This document shows positions 16,763 to 25,232 of a stretch of 64,000 nt of DNA, one piece after another. Position numbers and translations under genes: made by a program. The stretch spans positions 132,106-196,105 of the forward strand of contig NZ_BAABJQ010000019.1 in assembly GCF_039543385.1 (NCBI RefSeq), written 5' to 3'. Every line of letters begins with the position of its first letter. Positions within the stretch are counted from its first letter, which is position 1. The stretch is from Rugosimonospora acidiphila. Lineage in GTDB: Bacteria > Actinomycetota > Actinomycetes > Mycobacteriales > Micromonosporaceae. A model generated the notes under the pieces. That model was not told the origin of the DNA. It saw nothing but the letters and a program-made list of their open reading frames with translations, and made no database searches.

Positions 16763-17000
16763 GCATTGAGCGCGATCTGCAACTGTTCGGCAAGCGCGTC
16801 GCGCCGGTGGATCGCGCGCTGCTGCAACAGCCCGACGGTCGCGATGCCGGCCACCGCCTGCCCGACCCGTAGCTTCTCCAGGTCCAGCGCGCCCGGCGCG
16901 GTGGTGAAGAGATTCAACGCCCCGATGGTCTCGGCGCGTAGCCGCATGGGCAGGGCGTGCACGGTGGCGAAGCCGACCTCGGTGGCCGCGGCGGTGAACC
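16760..17000 (-). pseudogene. GAF-domain (GAF-ANTAR type) gene remnant
   Basis: On the minus strand a fragment reads EVGFATVHALPMRLRAETIGALNLF, then GALDLEKLRVGQAVAGIATVGLLQQRAI. It ends LAEQLQIALN. This is the second half of the GAF domain found in actinobacterial GAF-ANTAR regulators, where an ANTAR RNA-binding domain normally follows. Both the N-terminal half and the ANTAR domain are missing. Its downstream end fuses to the truncated sigma gene. Confidence 0.65.
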
Positions 17001-17008
17001 GCCGCAGG

Positions 17009-17180
17009 CCTCCTCGTTCACCTGCGCAATCGCGTCGACACCGCCGTCACCCGGCGAGTCGGCCGGGGGTCGAGCATCCTGACCGCTGCCACCCCGATCC
17101 TCACCGCCGCCCTGGTGCTCATCGTCGGCCTCGGCCTGGCGCTGCGCAGCGTTCTGCCTCTGCTGCACACCCCGATGTGA
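17009..17180 (+). pseudogene. C-terminal remnant of a membrane protein
   Basis: A plus-strand frame without a start gives a single hydrophobic helix, ILTAATPILTAALVLIVGLG, followed by LALRSVLPLLHTPM and a stop. It resembles the last segment of a NicO-type metal exporter or a similar membrane protein. The fragment is too short to assign. It abuts the GAF remnant. Confidence 0.35.
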
Positions 17181-17224
17181 ACCGCTTGACCGCCGCGGAC
17201 GATACGAGAGCAGGCACGCCAGCG

Positions 17225-17626
17225 ATGCCATACCCGTCGCTGGTGGATCCCGGAGTGCTGAGCGCGGCGCATTTCCTGTATGCAGCGGACGTCATCGATC
17301 GCGAACCGCTCGAACTGGTCGCCATGTTGGCGTTCGAGGCGGAGCAGGCGGGCCACCGGCCCGGCCCGGGCACAACGTCACCTAAGGCCGATGACTGGGT
17401 CCTGCTGGCCGAGTGCCAGGTCAGCAGGCCGGGAGCGGGCGCGGCGATCTTCTGGGCGATCCAACGCGACGACCTGATCGCACAACGCTTCGGGCGCGCG
17501 CCCGCTGTCGTGGACTGGAATCCCTGCGCCGGACCCGCGCAGATCCAGCCCAGACGCACTGATCTCGGCGGATCCGGTTGCCTCGGCTGGCGGGCCGCGC
17601 TCGGTCAGCGTCGAACCGCTCGCTGA
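17225..17626 (+). CDS. Hypothetical protein (133 aa)
   Basis: The frame begins MPYPSLVDPGVLSAAHFLYAADVIDR and continues with LELVAMLAFEAEQAG and AIFWAIQRDDLIAQRFG. The first 100 residues look protein-like; the last 30 are Arg/Gly-rich and may be past a frameshift. No family is recognised. The ribosome-binding site is weak. It lies 89 bases upstream of the LtrA gene on the same strand. Confidence 0.4.
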   Translation: MPYPSLVDPGVLSAAHFLYAADVIDREPLELVAMLAFEAEQAGHRPGPGTTSPKADDWVLLAECQVSRPGAGAAIFWAIQRDDLIAQRFGRAPAVVDWNPCAGPAQIQPRRTDLGGSGCLGWRAALGQRRTAR

Positions 17627-17715
17627 GCAACTGCTCGCGGTCCATGACGTCGCCCCCGAGGTGGCCAACGGCTAGCGGAATTGAGTGGGAGCGGGACGCT
17701 GGGGAACACAGCGTC

Positions 17716-18936
17716 ATGGGTTTGAGATCGTGGCTGCAACCGAAGGTGATCACCGATGAGATGCACCGGGCCACGCTGTTCGAAATCGTCTTCGACCTCG
17801 TGTTCGTCTTCGCCCTGACCAGGGTCACCTCATTCATGAATCAGCGACCGACGCCACTGACCCTGACGCAGGGCTTCATCGATCTACTGCTGCTCTGGAT
17901 CTCCTGGCTCACCTACGCCTGGCTGCACAATCAAGCCCGCGCGGACATCGGCGTCATCCGCGCGGGCACGACCACGGCGATGGCGGCCGTCTTCGTCGCC
18001 GGCCTCGCCATCCCGAGCGCCTGGGGCAGCACCGGAAAAATCACTTCCCCGCTGATCCTGGCGCTGGCCTACATCACGCTCCGCGCCCTGCACTCGATCC
18101 TCTACACACTGGCCGCAGCCGGCAACCGGCGCCTGCACATCACCCTAAAGCTGTACGCGGTTACCACCGTGCTGTCCTGGCCGCCGCTGATCGCTGGCGC
18201 GATACTCGGCGGCACCACACAAACCGTGCTCTGGGCGACGGCGCTGGGGATCGACTACCTCGGAGGGTACCTCTCCACGAGGCTGAGCGGGTGGCCCCTG
18301 CACAGCCCAAGCCATTTCAGTGAACGACACAGCCTGGTCCTGATCATCGCCCTCGGCGAGTCACTCATCTCGGTCGGTGCCGGCGCCGGCACCGCACGAC
18401 CTCACCCGGACGTCGTCGTGGCGGCACTCCTCGCCTTCCTGTCCACAGTCTGCCTCTGGCGGCTCTATTCCGAGAGCGCGGCGGTCGTAGCTGAGCAAGC
18501 GCTGACCAGACAGACCGGAATACGGCGCAGCCGCATGGGCGGCAACGCCTACAGCCGAGCCCATTTCCCGCTGATCCTCGGGATCGTCTACATCGCGCTG
18601 GGCATCGAGCAGGTACTCGCCGAACTCGCTCGTGCCCGATTAAGCGCCGGCATCGACGCCAGACTGAGTTGGACCGCGACCGCGGCACTGTTCGGCGGGG
18701 CGACGCTGTACCTGCTCGGTCGAGTCGTGTTCCTGCGCCTGACCACCCGCACCGTGACGCCAGAACAACTCTTCGCACCCGCCATAGCGCTCCTACTCCT
18801 GCCCGCCGCTCGGGAGTTGCCCAGCCTGGCCGCGCTCGGCCTATTCACGGCATTCCTGATCGCCCTGGCCGTCTACGAGCACAGCGTCACGCCCGCACTC
18901 GTTTCCGACGAGGGCGACGCGATCACCCCACCGTAG
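17716..18936 (+). CDS. Low-temperature-requirement A (LtrA) family membrane protein
   Basis: The 406-residue protein carries the LtrA hallmark HRATLFEIVFDLVFVFALTR near residue 16, then about 12 hydrophobic helices. Further motifs are LLLLWISWLTYAWLHNQARAD, SHFSERHSLVLIIALGESLI (the second LtrA signature) and AYSRAHFPLILGIVYIALG. LtrA proteins are integral membrane proteins of uncertain biochemical role, first tied to cold growth in Listeria. The length is close to the family norm. A second, deleted copy lies at 63153-63679. The start at 17716 gives the usual short N-terminal tail; no strong ribosome site is seen. Confidence 0.92.
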   Translation: MGLRSWLQPKVITDEMHRATLFEIVFDLVFVFALTRVTSFMNQRPTPLTLTQGFIDLLLLWISWLTYAWLHNQARADIGVIRAGTTTAMAAVFVAGLAIPSAWGSTGKITSPLILALAYITLRALHSILYTLAAAGNRRLHITLKLYAVTTVLSWPPLIAGAILGGTTQTVLWATALGIDYLGGYLSTRLSGWPLHSPSHFSERHSLVLIIALGESLISVGAGAGTARPHPDVVVAALLAFLSTVCLWRLYSESAAVVAEQALTRQTGIRRSRMGGNAYSRAHFPLILGIVYIALGIEQVLAELARARLSAGIDARLSWTATAALFGGATLYLLGRVVFLRLTTRTVTPEQLFAPAIALLLLPAARELPSLAALGLFTAFLIALAVYEHSVTPALVSDEGDAITPP

Positions 18937-19146
18937 AAGCCACAACTCGTGTCCGCACTCATACCAATGCTCTTCCCATCACAAATTTCTGTGTCCGTGA
19001 AAGCGACCGCGAATGAATGGCTTCGACGAGGGGGCTCAGCTTCGCGTCGATGGCGACCTGGGAGAGTTCGGAGCCCGGCTGGATGAGGCACTCCGCATGA
19101 TTCGGCCGAGCCTTGGTCGACGGCGCCGCGACCGAGTGTCCGGCTA

Positions 19147-19468
19147 CCCGGGAGATGGCACCCAGCGCTGGCCGGCCGTGCACGCGCTCGACGTCGCGGT
19201 GCTGTTCCGACTGGCCCTCGAATCCGCCCCCGCCGGGACGGAATGGCAGGCCGTGGCTGACGAGGGCGACAAGGTCCGCGACATCGCGGCTGTCATCGGT
19301 CGGCGACTGGGCCTGCCGGTCGAGTCCGTTCCGGAGGAGACCTACGGCCCGTTCGGCCCGATCTTCGCGATGGACCAGCCAGCGTCCAGCGCCCACACCC
19401 GGGAGGCGCTCGGCTGGAAGCCGGTCCACCCGAGCCTCCTCGACGACCTGGAGAACATTCAGCCCTGA
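19147..19468 (+). pseudogene. C-terminal remnant of an SDR/NAD-dependent epimerase
   Basis: The frame is recognisable from RWPAVHALDVAVLFRLALE onward, followed by GDKVRDIAAVIGRRLGLPV and a SSAHTREALGWKPVHPSLLDDLE end. This is the C-terminal third of extended SDR proteins. The Rossmann half with its GxxGxxG is absent. Upstream in-frame sequence from 19013 lacks similarity to the family. In 19469-19743, which follows, a minus-strand stretch (MEALWAKGATGQVRLTDDGE) looks protein-like, but I cannot assign it. Confidence 0.7.
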
Positions 19469-19743
19469 CTGGCCCGCGACTACTGACCTTCTGCCAGTCA
19501 GCGTCGCGATGATCAGTTCCCCGTCGTCGGTGAGTCGCACCTGTCCGGTCGCACCCTTCGCCCACAGCGCCTCCATCGGCAGGCGCTGCGACAGCCGCCC
19601 CAGCGCGGCATCCGGCGCCGACCTCACGCGCGCCGCCCTGTCGCCCCTGCACCTTGGCGTTGCGCGATGCTCTTGTACCTCCCCCGGAGCGACCAATCCC
19701 CGCGGTCAGGCCGTGTATCGCGGCGATGGAAAGCGAAGGCGGG

Positions 19744-20607
19744 TCATAGGCGTGTGGCCGTGCGGATCAGCCCGGCGAGGGCGAGGGAACGGCTGTGCGC
19801 GGGCCAGGCGATATGGGTGACGACGGGGGGTGCGTCGGTCAGTGGGACGGCTGTGTGCTCGGCCCATAGCCACGTGCGGGCCGAGTCGGGTAAGACGGCC
19901 ACGGTGCGTCCGAGGGCGATGAGCTGGGCCAGCTGCGTCTGGTCGTGGATTTCGGGGCCCGGGCCGGGCGGGTACGTGCCGTTGCGGGACCAGCGGGCGA
20001 GCGGAAGCTCGGGGATGTCGCTGACGTCGGCCAGGGACAGAGTCCTGTGCGCGGCGAGGGGGTGCGCGGCGGGCAGGACAGCGATCTGCCCCTCGGTCAT
20101 CAGTGGCTCGCTGTCAAAACCGGCGAGGGAGTTGAACGGCGCGTGCATGAGCGCCACATCGGCGCGGCCGTCGCGCAGCATCCCTTCCTGCTCGCACAGG
20201 CCGCTGGGTAGCACCTCGATCTCGACGGCGTCCGGCTCGGCGGCGTAGGCGTCGAGAAGCTTGTGCAGCAGCTCATGAGACGCGCCGGCCTTCACCGCCA
20301 GCACCAGGCGGTTGCGGGGGCCACCCGGAGTGTCGGCGCCGCCGGCGCGACGGGTGCGGCGAGCGGCAGCGGTGGCCGCGTCGAGCGCTGCGCGGCCCTC
20401 GTGCAGCAGCATCTCTCCGGCGCCGGTCAGGGCGACGCCGCGGCGGTTGCGTTTGAGCAGGGAGACGCCGAGGCGCCGCTCAAGCTGCTGGATCGCCCGG
20501 GACGGCGGTGGCTGGGCCATGCCGAGGCGCTCGGCGGCGCGACCGAAGTGCAGTTCGTCTGCGACGGCCATGAAGTACCTCAGCTCGCGGGTCTCCAAGA
20601 TGTCCAT
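19744..20607 (-). CDS. LysR-family transcriptional regulator
   Basis: The 287-residue protein has an N-terminal winged helix-turn-helix, LRYFMAVADELHFGRAAERLGM followed by PPPSRAIQQLERRLGV. A periplasmic-binding-type effector domain runs from residue 95 to the end. It is divergent from an aldo/keto reductase remnant at 20705, the typical LysR-target layout. A perfect 15-bp T-N11-A palindrome lies 25 bases upstream of its ATG. The ATG at 20607 is preferred to a GTG two codons earlier. Confidence 0.93.
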   Translation of the reverse strand: MDILETRELRYFMAVADELHFGRAAERLGMAQPPPSRAIQQLERRLGVSLLKRNRRGVALTGAGEMLLHEGRAALDAATAAARRTRRAGGADTPGGPRNRLVLAVKAGASHELLHKLLDAYAAEPDAVEIEVLPSGLCEQEGMLRDGRADVALMHAPFNSLAGFDSEPLMTEGQIAVLPAAHPLAAHRTLSLADVSDIPELPLARWSRNGTYPPGPGPEIHDQTQLAQLIALGRTVAVLPDSARTWLWAEHTAVPLTDAPPVVTHIAWPAHSRSLALAGLIRTATRL

Positions 20608-20631
20608 GACCACAAACGTAGCTCGCCGGTG

Positions 20632-20646
20632 ATACCCGCCGGGTAT
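20632..20646. promoter_or_regulatory. LysR-type operator
   Basis: ATACCCG-C-CGGGTAT is a perfect palindrome with T-N11-A spacing, between the divergent LysR gene and the aldo/keto reductase remnant. A second half-similar element (TATCGGTAT) follows at about 20659-20667. Confidence 0.6.
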
Positions 20647-20704
20647 GACAGGTCACTGTATCGGTATTGGATGCGTCTGCTGTCCGCGAGTGAGCATCGA
20701 CGGC

Positions 20705-21040
20705 ATGAACGAGAACACACCCTCCGCGTCGTTGCCCGGCGGCACCTGGACCCTCGGCGATCTGACCGTCACCCGCTTCGGCTACGGCGCCATGCAGCTC
20801 GCCGGCCCCGGGGTCATGGGCCCGCCCGCCGACCGCGACGGCGCGCTCGCCGTCCTGCGCGAGGCCGCCGGCCTCGGGATCACCCATATCGACACCGCCA
20901 GTGCTTACGGACCACGTGTCACCAACCAGCTGATCCGTGAAACGCTGCACCCCTATTCCGAATCGCTGCACATCGTGACCAAGGTCGGCGCGGTCCGCGA
21001 TCAACAGGAGCTCGCCGAGTTGGACAAGATCGGCCTGTAG
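20705..21040 (+). pseudogene. Aldo/keto reductase with internal deletion
   Basis: The 111-residue frame starts like a normal aldo/keto reductase: GDLTVTRFGYGAMQLAGPG, GITHIDTASAYGP and SLHIVTKVGAVRDQ. It then jumps straight to QELAELDKIGL and a stop. QELAELDKIG is the usual last line of this family, so about 170 central residues are missing while both ends remain in frame. The catalytic Asp, Tyr and Lys are kept, but most of the barrel is gone. It was probably the target of the divergent LysR regulator. An intact relative is at 29340-30245. Confidence 0.7.
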
Positions 21041-21423
21041 TGCCGTGTCCACTAACGTTTGCCCGGTTGGGCGGTTGTTGTGGATTCTCGCCGCCGGATG
21101 GCGGTCGAGCGACTCCCCACCGTTGCTGGTGGGGCGGGCCACGGCTGGCCAACGGACCCTGATGCTGCCGCTGGGGTGCGGCGGCGTGGGTCACGCCGGG
21201 ACTGGCCGGCACCGGGTAGGTGCCGGCCGGCTCGACGGTGCGTGATCACCTCCGGCAGTACCGGGGTGAGGGTTCCGCCGCCCGGGGTGCGGGTGGCGAT
21301 GATGGCCGCCGCGACAAGGTCGCGGTGCCCGGTGGTCTGGCAGTGGGGGTCTTCGGTACGAGTACCACCTCACGCCCGCCGGCGAGCAATTGCGGATCGT
21401 CCTCGGCGCGCTCCAGCAGTGGC
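21041..21423. other. No convincing gene
   Basis: All frames through this stretch are short or low-complexity. It separates the aldo/keto reductase remnant from the TetR remnant and may contain the missing parts of either in scrambled form. I see nothing I can name. Confidence 0.4.
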
Positions 21424-21582
21424 GGCGTGGATCTTGCCACCCTGTCCACGCTGGTCGGCGCGCTGACGCTTGCCCGCGCCACCGCCGGGTCAGACCTGTC
21501 GGAGCGCATCCTTGCCGCGGCCCGCCAAGCGCTGCCCGACACGACCGCGGCCCACGAGGCTCCGCCCCGCGCCGAGGGCTGA
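21424..21582 (+). pseudogene. C-terminal remnant of a TetR-family regulator
   Basis: The frame ends LSTLVGALTLARATAGSDLSERILAAARQ and a short tail. This matches the last helices of TetR regulators that control SDR or oxidoreductase genes. The helix-turn-helix is missing. The intact SDR gene with a palindromic operator lies directly downstream, so this was probably its repressor. Confidence 0.65.
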
Positions 21583-21672
21583 ATCTACCCGTCTGAACCG
21601 CGCCCGCCGGATTATCCGGTGGGCGCCTGTTCATAGCGGTATGTCTTATGTCGGCCGCTGCCGCGTCTCCGT

Positions 21673-21704
21673 TTGCATCACTTAGATGATGGATATAATC
21701 TAAG
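21673..21704 (+). promoter_or_regulatory. Promoter with overlapping palindromic operator for the SDR gene
   Basis: A perfect inverted repeat CTTAGAT-N10-ATCTAAG (21681-21704) encloses TATAAT (21694-21699). A TTGCAT element lies 15 bases upstream (21673-21678). This AT-rich island stands out from the GC-rich surroundings. A repressor bound here would cover the -10 box. Confidence 0.65.
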
Positions 21705-21767
21705 CTAAGTTGTAAGACGGGTGCTCATCGAGCAACCGCTTCCGATCCCAAAAGGAAATCTGCCTCC

Positions 21768-22565
21768 ATGTCTGACACGAACACGCAGGGCATCGCCGTG
21801 GTCACCGGGGCCTCGGCCGGAATGGGCGCCGTGTACGCCGACCGGCTCGCCCGCCGCGGCTACGACCTGCTGCTGATCGCCCGCGACAAGAGCCGGCTCG
21901 AGGCCGTCGCGGCGAAGGTCACCGCGGGCACCGGACGCTCGGCCGAGGTGCTGGCCGCAGACCTCGCCGATCCCGCCCAACTCGCGAAGGTGGAAGAGCG
22001 CCTGCGCACCGACGAATCGATCTCGCTGCTGGTCAACAACGCCGGCGGTACCGTCTTCGGCCCGCTCGCCCAGGCCGACCCGTCCGAGCTGGAAGACCTG
22101 ATCACGCTGAACGTGACCTCGCTGACCCGGCTGACCACCGCCGTACTCGCGGGCTTCACCCGGCGGGGCACGGGCACGATCATCAACCTGTCGTCCGCGC
22201 TGGCATTCAACGTGCTGCCGGTCAGCGCCGTCTACAGCGGTACGAAGAGCTACGTGGTGGCGTTCACCCAAGCGCTGCAGCAGGAGTTCGCCGAGACCGG
22301 CATCCGTATCCAGACGGTCTTCCCCGGCGCGGTCCGTACCGATTTCTGGACCGGTTCCGGTATCGAGGTCTCCGCGTTCCCGCAGGAGTGGGTCATGTCC
22401 GCCGACGACGCGGTCGACGCCGCCCTCGCGGGGCTGGACGCGGGCGAGCCTATGACTCTGCTATCCCTGCCGGACATCGCTGACTGGGACAAGTTCGACG
22501 CGGCCCGCCAGGCGATGATCCCGAACCTGTCCCGGTCGGTTCCGGCCGACCGCTACCGGAACTGA
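21768..22565 (+). CDS. Short-chain dehydrogenase/reductase
   Basis: The 265-residue classical SDR has TGASAGMG at about 13-20, NNAG at 90-93, a catalytic Ser at 142/143 in NLSS, and Tyr156-x3-Lys160 (YSGTK). The NAARS-type substrate loop ends in FPGAVRTDFW. It should be NAD(P)-dependent, acting on an unknown alcohol or ketone. The ATG is preceded by AAAGGAAAT. Transcription probably starts at the palindromic promoter 60-90 bases upstream. A TetR remnant sits upstream and a terminator hairpin follows. Confidence 0.94.
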   Translation: MSDTNTQGIAVVTGASAGMGAVYADRLARRGYDLLLIARDKSRLEAVAAKVTAGTGRSAEVLAADLADPAQLAKVEERLRTDESISLLVNNAGGTVFGPLAQADPSELEDLITLNVTSLTRLTTAVLAGFTRRGTGTIINLSSALAFNVLPVSAVYSGTKSYVVAFTQALQQEFAETGIRIQTVFPGAVRTDFWTGSGIEVSAFPQEWVMSADDAVDAALAGLDAGEPMTLLSLPDIADWDKFDAARQAMIPNLSRSVPADRYRN

Positions 22566-22570
22566 CCCGT

Positions 22571-22629
22571 CCCACGCAGAGGTCCTCGTCGGGGTGGAAC
22601 TCCCACACTCCCGCCGAGGACCGTGTGGG
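22571..22629. terminator. Bidirectional terminator hairpin
   Basis: CCCAC..GGTCCTCG (22571-22588) pairs with CGAGGACC..GTGGG (22615-22629), and the loop holds a further small stem. It lies between the convergent SDR and hydrolase genes. Confidence 0.6.
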
Positions 22630-22735
22630 GCAATTGAGACTCCGGCCCGTAGAGGGAGCCTCGCCGGCGCTCTCGATGCCGGCAGCGCTACCCGCACCGT
22701 TACTACGCGCCGCCCACGTCGGGCCGTCCGCTCCG

Positions 22736-23686
22736 TTACAGGTCGGCGACCGCCCGTGCCCGGTCGGCCATCGCGCGTCGGGCCGAGTCCGCCCAGGGTG
22801 CGAGCCGCTCCCAGCCGTGAGGTGCTCCGGGGTGAACGTGTAGTTCCACCGGTACCGACGCCCGCGTCAGGCGCTGGGCGTAGGCGATGACCTCGTCCCG
22901 GAAGATGTCCAGGTCGCCGACGTCAAGGTAGGCGGGCGCGAGCCCGGTGAAGTCGGCAAGCCGCGCCGGGGCCGTCACCGGCGATACCGCGTCGGTGCCG
23001 AAGTCGCCGCCGAGCACGGCCTTCCAGGCCGTGTAGTTGTCGTCGTACGTCCAGGTGAGGAACTCGGCGCGCGAGGGGTCCGGTGTCTGCGTTCGGTCGT
23101 CGAGCATGGGATACACCAGGATCTGGCGGGCCAGGCTCACGCCCCGGTCCCGCGCCAGGATCGCCGAGCCGGCCGCCGGCGCACCTCCGCCGCTGTCACC
23201 CATCACCGCGACCCGGGCCGGATTCACGCCGAGATCGGGCGCGTGCTCGAGCAGCCAGGCGAGCCCGGCGTACACGTCCTCGGCGAGCGTGGTGCCGCTG
23301 CCTTCGTCGGGTGCCCGGCGGTAGCCGACGGACAGGAACGGAACTCCAGTCTGGGCCACGTACCAGGAGACGACCTCGTCGTACAGGTCCAGCGTGCCCA
23401 TGATCATGCCGCCACCGTGTGCGTAGACGACGGCCGCGCCGGGCTGCGGGGCCGGCTCCGCGCGGGTGTACCAGCGCAGTTCGATGAGGACACCGTCAGG
23501 CGAGACGGTGAAACGCTGCACGCTGTCGACGCCGGACGACGGCGGAACCAGCGCCGCCATCGCCGCCTGGCCCAGTTCGCCGCTCGCCCGCAACGACTTC
23601 CAGTCCCCCCGCGCGCGCGGCGGCCCGTCCCCCCGCCCGAGAGCCGCCATCGCGGGGATGAGTTGGGGGTCCAGTTGGTAGGTCAC
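22736..23686 (-). CDS. Alpha/beta hydrolase of the hormone-sensitive-lipase type
   Basis: The 316-residue protein has the HGGG oxyanion motif at 90-93 and the nucleophile elbow GDSGGG with Ser165. A C-terminal His in HPGAPHGWE and an Asp in LDVGDLDIF complete the likely triad. This family hydrolyses short-chain esters. The GTG start at 23686 overlaps the stop of the SnoaL-like gene (GTGA), so the two form one operon. The operon is divergent from a MerR regulator with an operator between them. Confidence 0.92.
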   Translation of the reverse strand: MTYQLDPQLIPAMAALGRGDGPPRARGDWKSLRASGELGQAAMAALVPPSSGVDSVQRFTVSPDGVLIELRWYTRAEPAPQPGAAVVYAHGGGMIMGTLDLYDEVVSWYVAQTGVPFLSVGYRRAPDEGSGTTLAEDVYAGLAWLLEHAPDLGVNPARVAVMGDSGGGAPAAGSAILARDRGVSLARQILVYPMLDDRTQTPDPSRAEFLTWTYDDNYTAWKAVLGGDFGTDAVSPVTAPARLADFTGLAPAYLDVGDLDIFRDEVIAYAQRLTRASVPVELHVHPGAPHGWERLAPWADSARRAMADRARAVADL

Positions 23687-24048
23687 CGCGACTGCGCCGG
23701 CTGGTTGAAGACCACGACCAGGCTGATGATCTTGTCGTCCCGGACACTGAAGTAGTTGGTCAGCACGACCTCCTTCGGCAGGTTCGTCCGGTCGAAGGTG
23801 CCGTCGTAGGCACCGCGCACGATGGTGTCGCCGTGGTGGTCGAGCACCTCGCGCACGTCGATGGTGACGTGGTCGCCCACCATCTCCCGCTCGACCCAGC
23901 GCCGGATGGCGGCGGCGCCGACAAACTCGCGGCGGGCGTCGTTGACGTACGCGTCGTCGGCGAACGTGCTCATGATGGCGTCGGTGTCCAGGGCGTTGAC
24001 TGCGGCGACGTGTGCCGCGACGACGCCGGTGAGCCGAGTTGGTTGCAT
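23683..24048 (-). CDS. SnoaL/NTF2-like protein
   Basis: The 121-residue protein has the compact SnoaL-like cone fold pattern. HVAAVNALDTDAIMSTFADDAYVNDA is followed by GAAAIRRWVEREMVGD and beta strands ending in KIISLVVVFN. Many such proteins are of unknown function; some isomerise or hydrate small substrates. The ATG at 24048 is the first start giving the normal N-terminus. The stop is coupled to the hydrolase. Confidence 0.87.
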   Translation of the reverse strand: MQPTRLTGVVAAHVAAVNALDTDAIMSTFADDAYVNDARREFVGAAAIRRWVEREMVGDHVTIDVREVLDHHGDTIVRGAYDGTFDRTNLPKEVVLTNYFSVRDDKIISLVVVFNQPAQSR

Positions 24049-24149
24049 GATCCAAGCCTTTCTCGTCGCGCCGGCCGGTGCCGGCCCGGCTTCCATCACG
24101 CTCGTGGTTCCCCCGGCGGGACAGTCAAGATCTATCCGTGGACGAGACT

Positions 24150-24164
24150 CTCCCCCAGGGGGAG
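24150..24164. promoter_or_regulatory. MerR-type operator
   Basis: CTCCCCC-A-GGGGGAG is a perfect palindrome 16 bases before the MerR start codon and about 100 bases before the divergent SnoaL-hydrolase operon. Its form (CTCCCC/GGGGAG) is typical for MerR regulators acting on long-spacer promoters. Confidence 0.65.
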
Positions 24165-24180
24165 GCGGCACACTGGGGTC

Positions 24181-24996
24181 ATGCCAGCTACCGTGTCGAT
24201 CGGCGACTTCTCGCGGGCCACTCACCTGAGTGTGAAGACTCTGCGTTACTACCACCGGGTAGGACTGCTGGAGCCCGCCGATGTCGACGCGCACAGCAAC
24301 TATCGCCGGTACACGGTCGAACAGATCCCGACCGCGCAGATCATCCGCCGGTTCCGTGAACTCGACATGCCGGTCGACGAGATCCAGAAGGTGCTCGCCA
24401 CCCCGGACGTGGGGGTACGCAACGAGCTGATCGGCAGGCATCTGGCCCGGCTTGAAGAAGGGCTGGCGCGCACCCAGGCCGCCGTCGAGTCGCTGCACAA
24501 CCTGCTGCGTCCCGCAGCCCAGCCACCGATTCACCGCCGCCGGGTCGAGGCCACCGCGGTCGCCGCCATCACCGAAACGCTGGACATTGCCGACGCGCTG
24601 CCGTGGTTCCAGGGTGCGCTGGGCGAGTTACGGGCGACCGTCAACGCGCAGAAGCTCACCGTCACCGGGCCGGCCGGCGGCGTGTTCGCCGACGAACTGT
24701 TCACCGACGAGCGCGGCCAGGCGACGATCTTCCTCCCGTGTACCGGCGAGGTACGCCGGGTGGGCCGCGTCGCCTCGCTGACGATCCCCGCGATCGAGCT
24801 GGCCGTCATCGAACACACCGGTCCGCTGACCCACATCGACAGCGCCTATGCGGCCCTGGCAACCTACGTGTCCCGGCACGCCCTGGCCGTTGACGGACCG
24901 CTGCGCGAGTACTACCCGGTGAGCATCCTCGACACGCCGGACGAGTCGCTGTGGCGCACCGAGATCGGATGGCCGATCTTCAACACGACCGCGTGA
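24181..24996 (+). CDS. MerR-family regulator with GyrI-like effector domain
   Basis: The 271-residue protein has an N-terminal MerR winged helix (SIGDFSRATHLSVKTLRYYHRVGLL, then NYRRYTVEQI). A coiled-coil dimer helix runs from about 70 to 115. A GyrI-like/SOUL-type ligand domain spans about 120 to 270. Such regulators sense small molecules and twist the promoter DNA. The palindrome just upstream suggests autoregulation and control of the divergent hydrolase operon. Confidence 0.93.
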   Translation: MPATVSIGDFSRATHLSVKTLRYYHRVGLLEPADVDAHSNYRRYTVEQIPTAQIIRRFRELDMPVDEIQKVLATPDVGVRNELIGRHLARLEEGLARTQAAVESLHNLLRPAAQPPIHRRRVEATAVAAITETLDIADALPWFQGALGELRATVNAQKLTVTGPAGGVFADELFTDERGQATIFLPCTGEVRRVGRVASLTIPAIELAVIEHTGPLTHIDSAYAALATYVSRHALAVDGPLREYYPVSILDTPDESLWRTEIGWPIFNTTA

Positions 24997-25052
24997 CACG
25001 AACCCAGCAGCGGAACCGACCACAGCCCGCTGCCTCTGCCCATTGAAGCCGT

Positions 25053-25232
25053 ATGGCCGCCGGGTGGGGCACCCGGCCGCTGGACACGATCGCGGCCAGC
25101 GACATCGAGGCCCTCCAACGCGACATGGCGGCCAACGCGTTACCCCGACGCGACAACCGAGGCGGAGTGTTGACCGGCGACGCCGAAGCGGAGCATGGGA
25201 TTGGGCAGGCGCCCGGTCTGCCGTACTTCTGA
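25053..25232 (+). pseudogene. Tyrosine recombinase (integrase) remnant
   Basis: The 59-residue frame contains WGTRPLDTIAASDIEALQRD and NALPRRDNRGG. This is the SAM-like core-binding segment of actinobacterial phage-type integrases. No catalytic domain (R..HxxR..Y) is present downstream. It is a scar of an integrative element or prophage. Confidence 0.55.

Noticed and set aside
19495..19640. Protein-like minus frame (MEALWAKGATGQVRLTDDGE)
   Set aside because: It looks coding over about 40 residues, but it has no start signal and no recognised family, so it is not listed as a gene.
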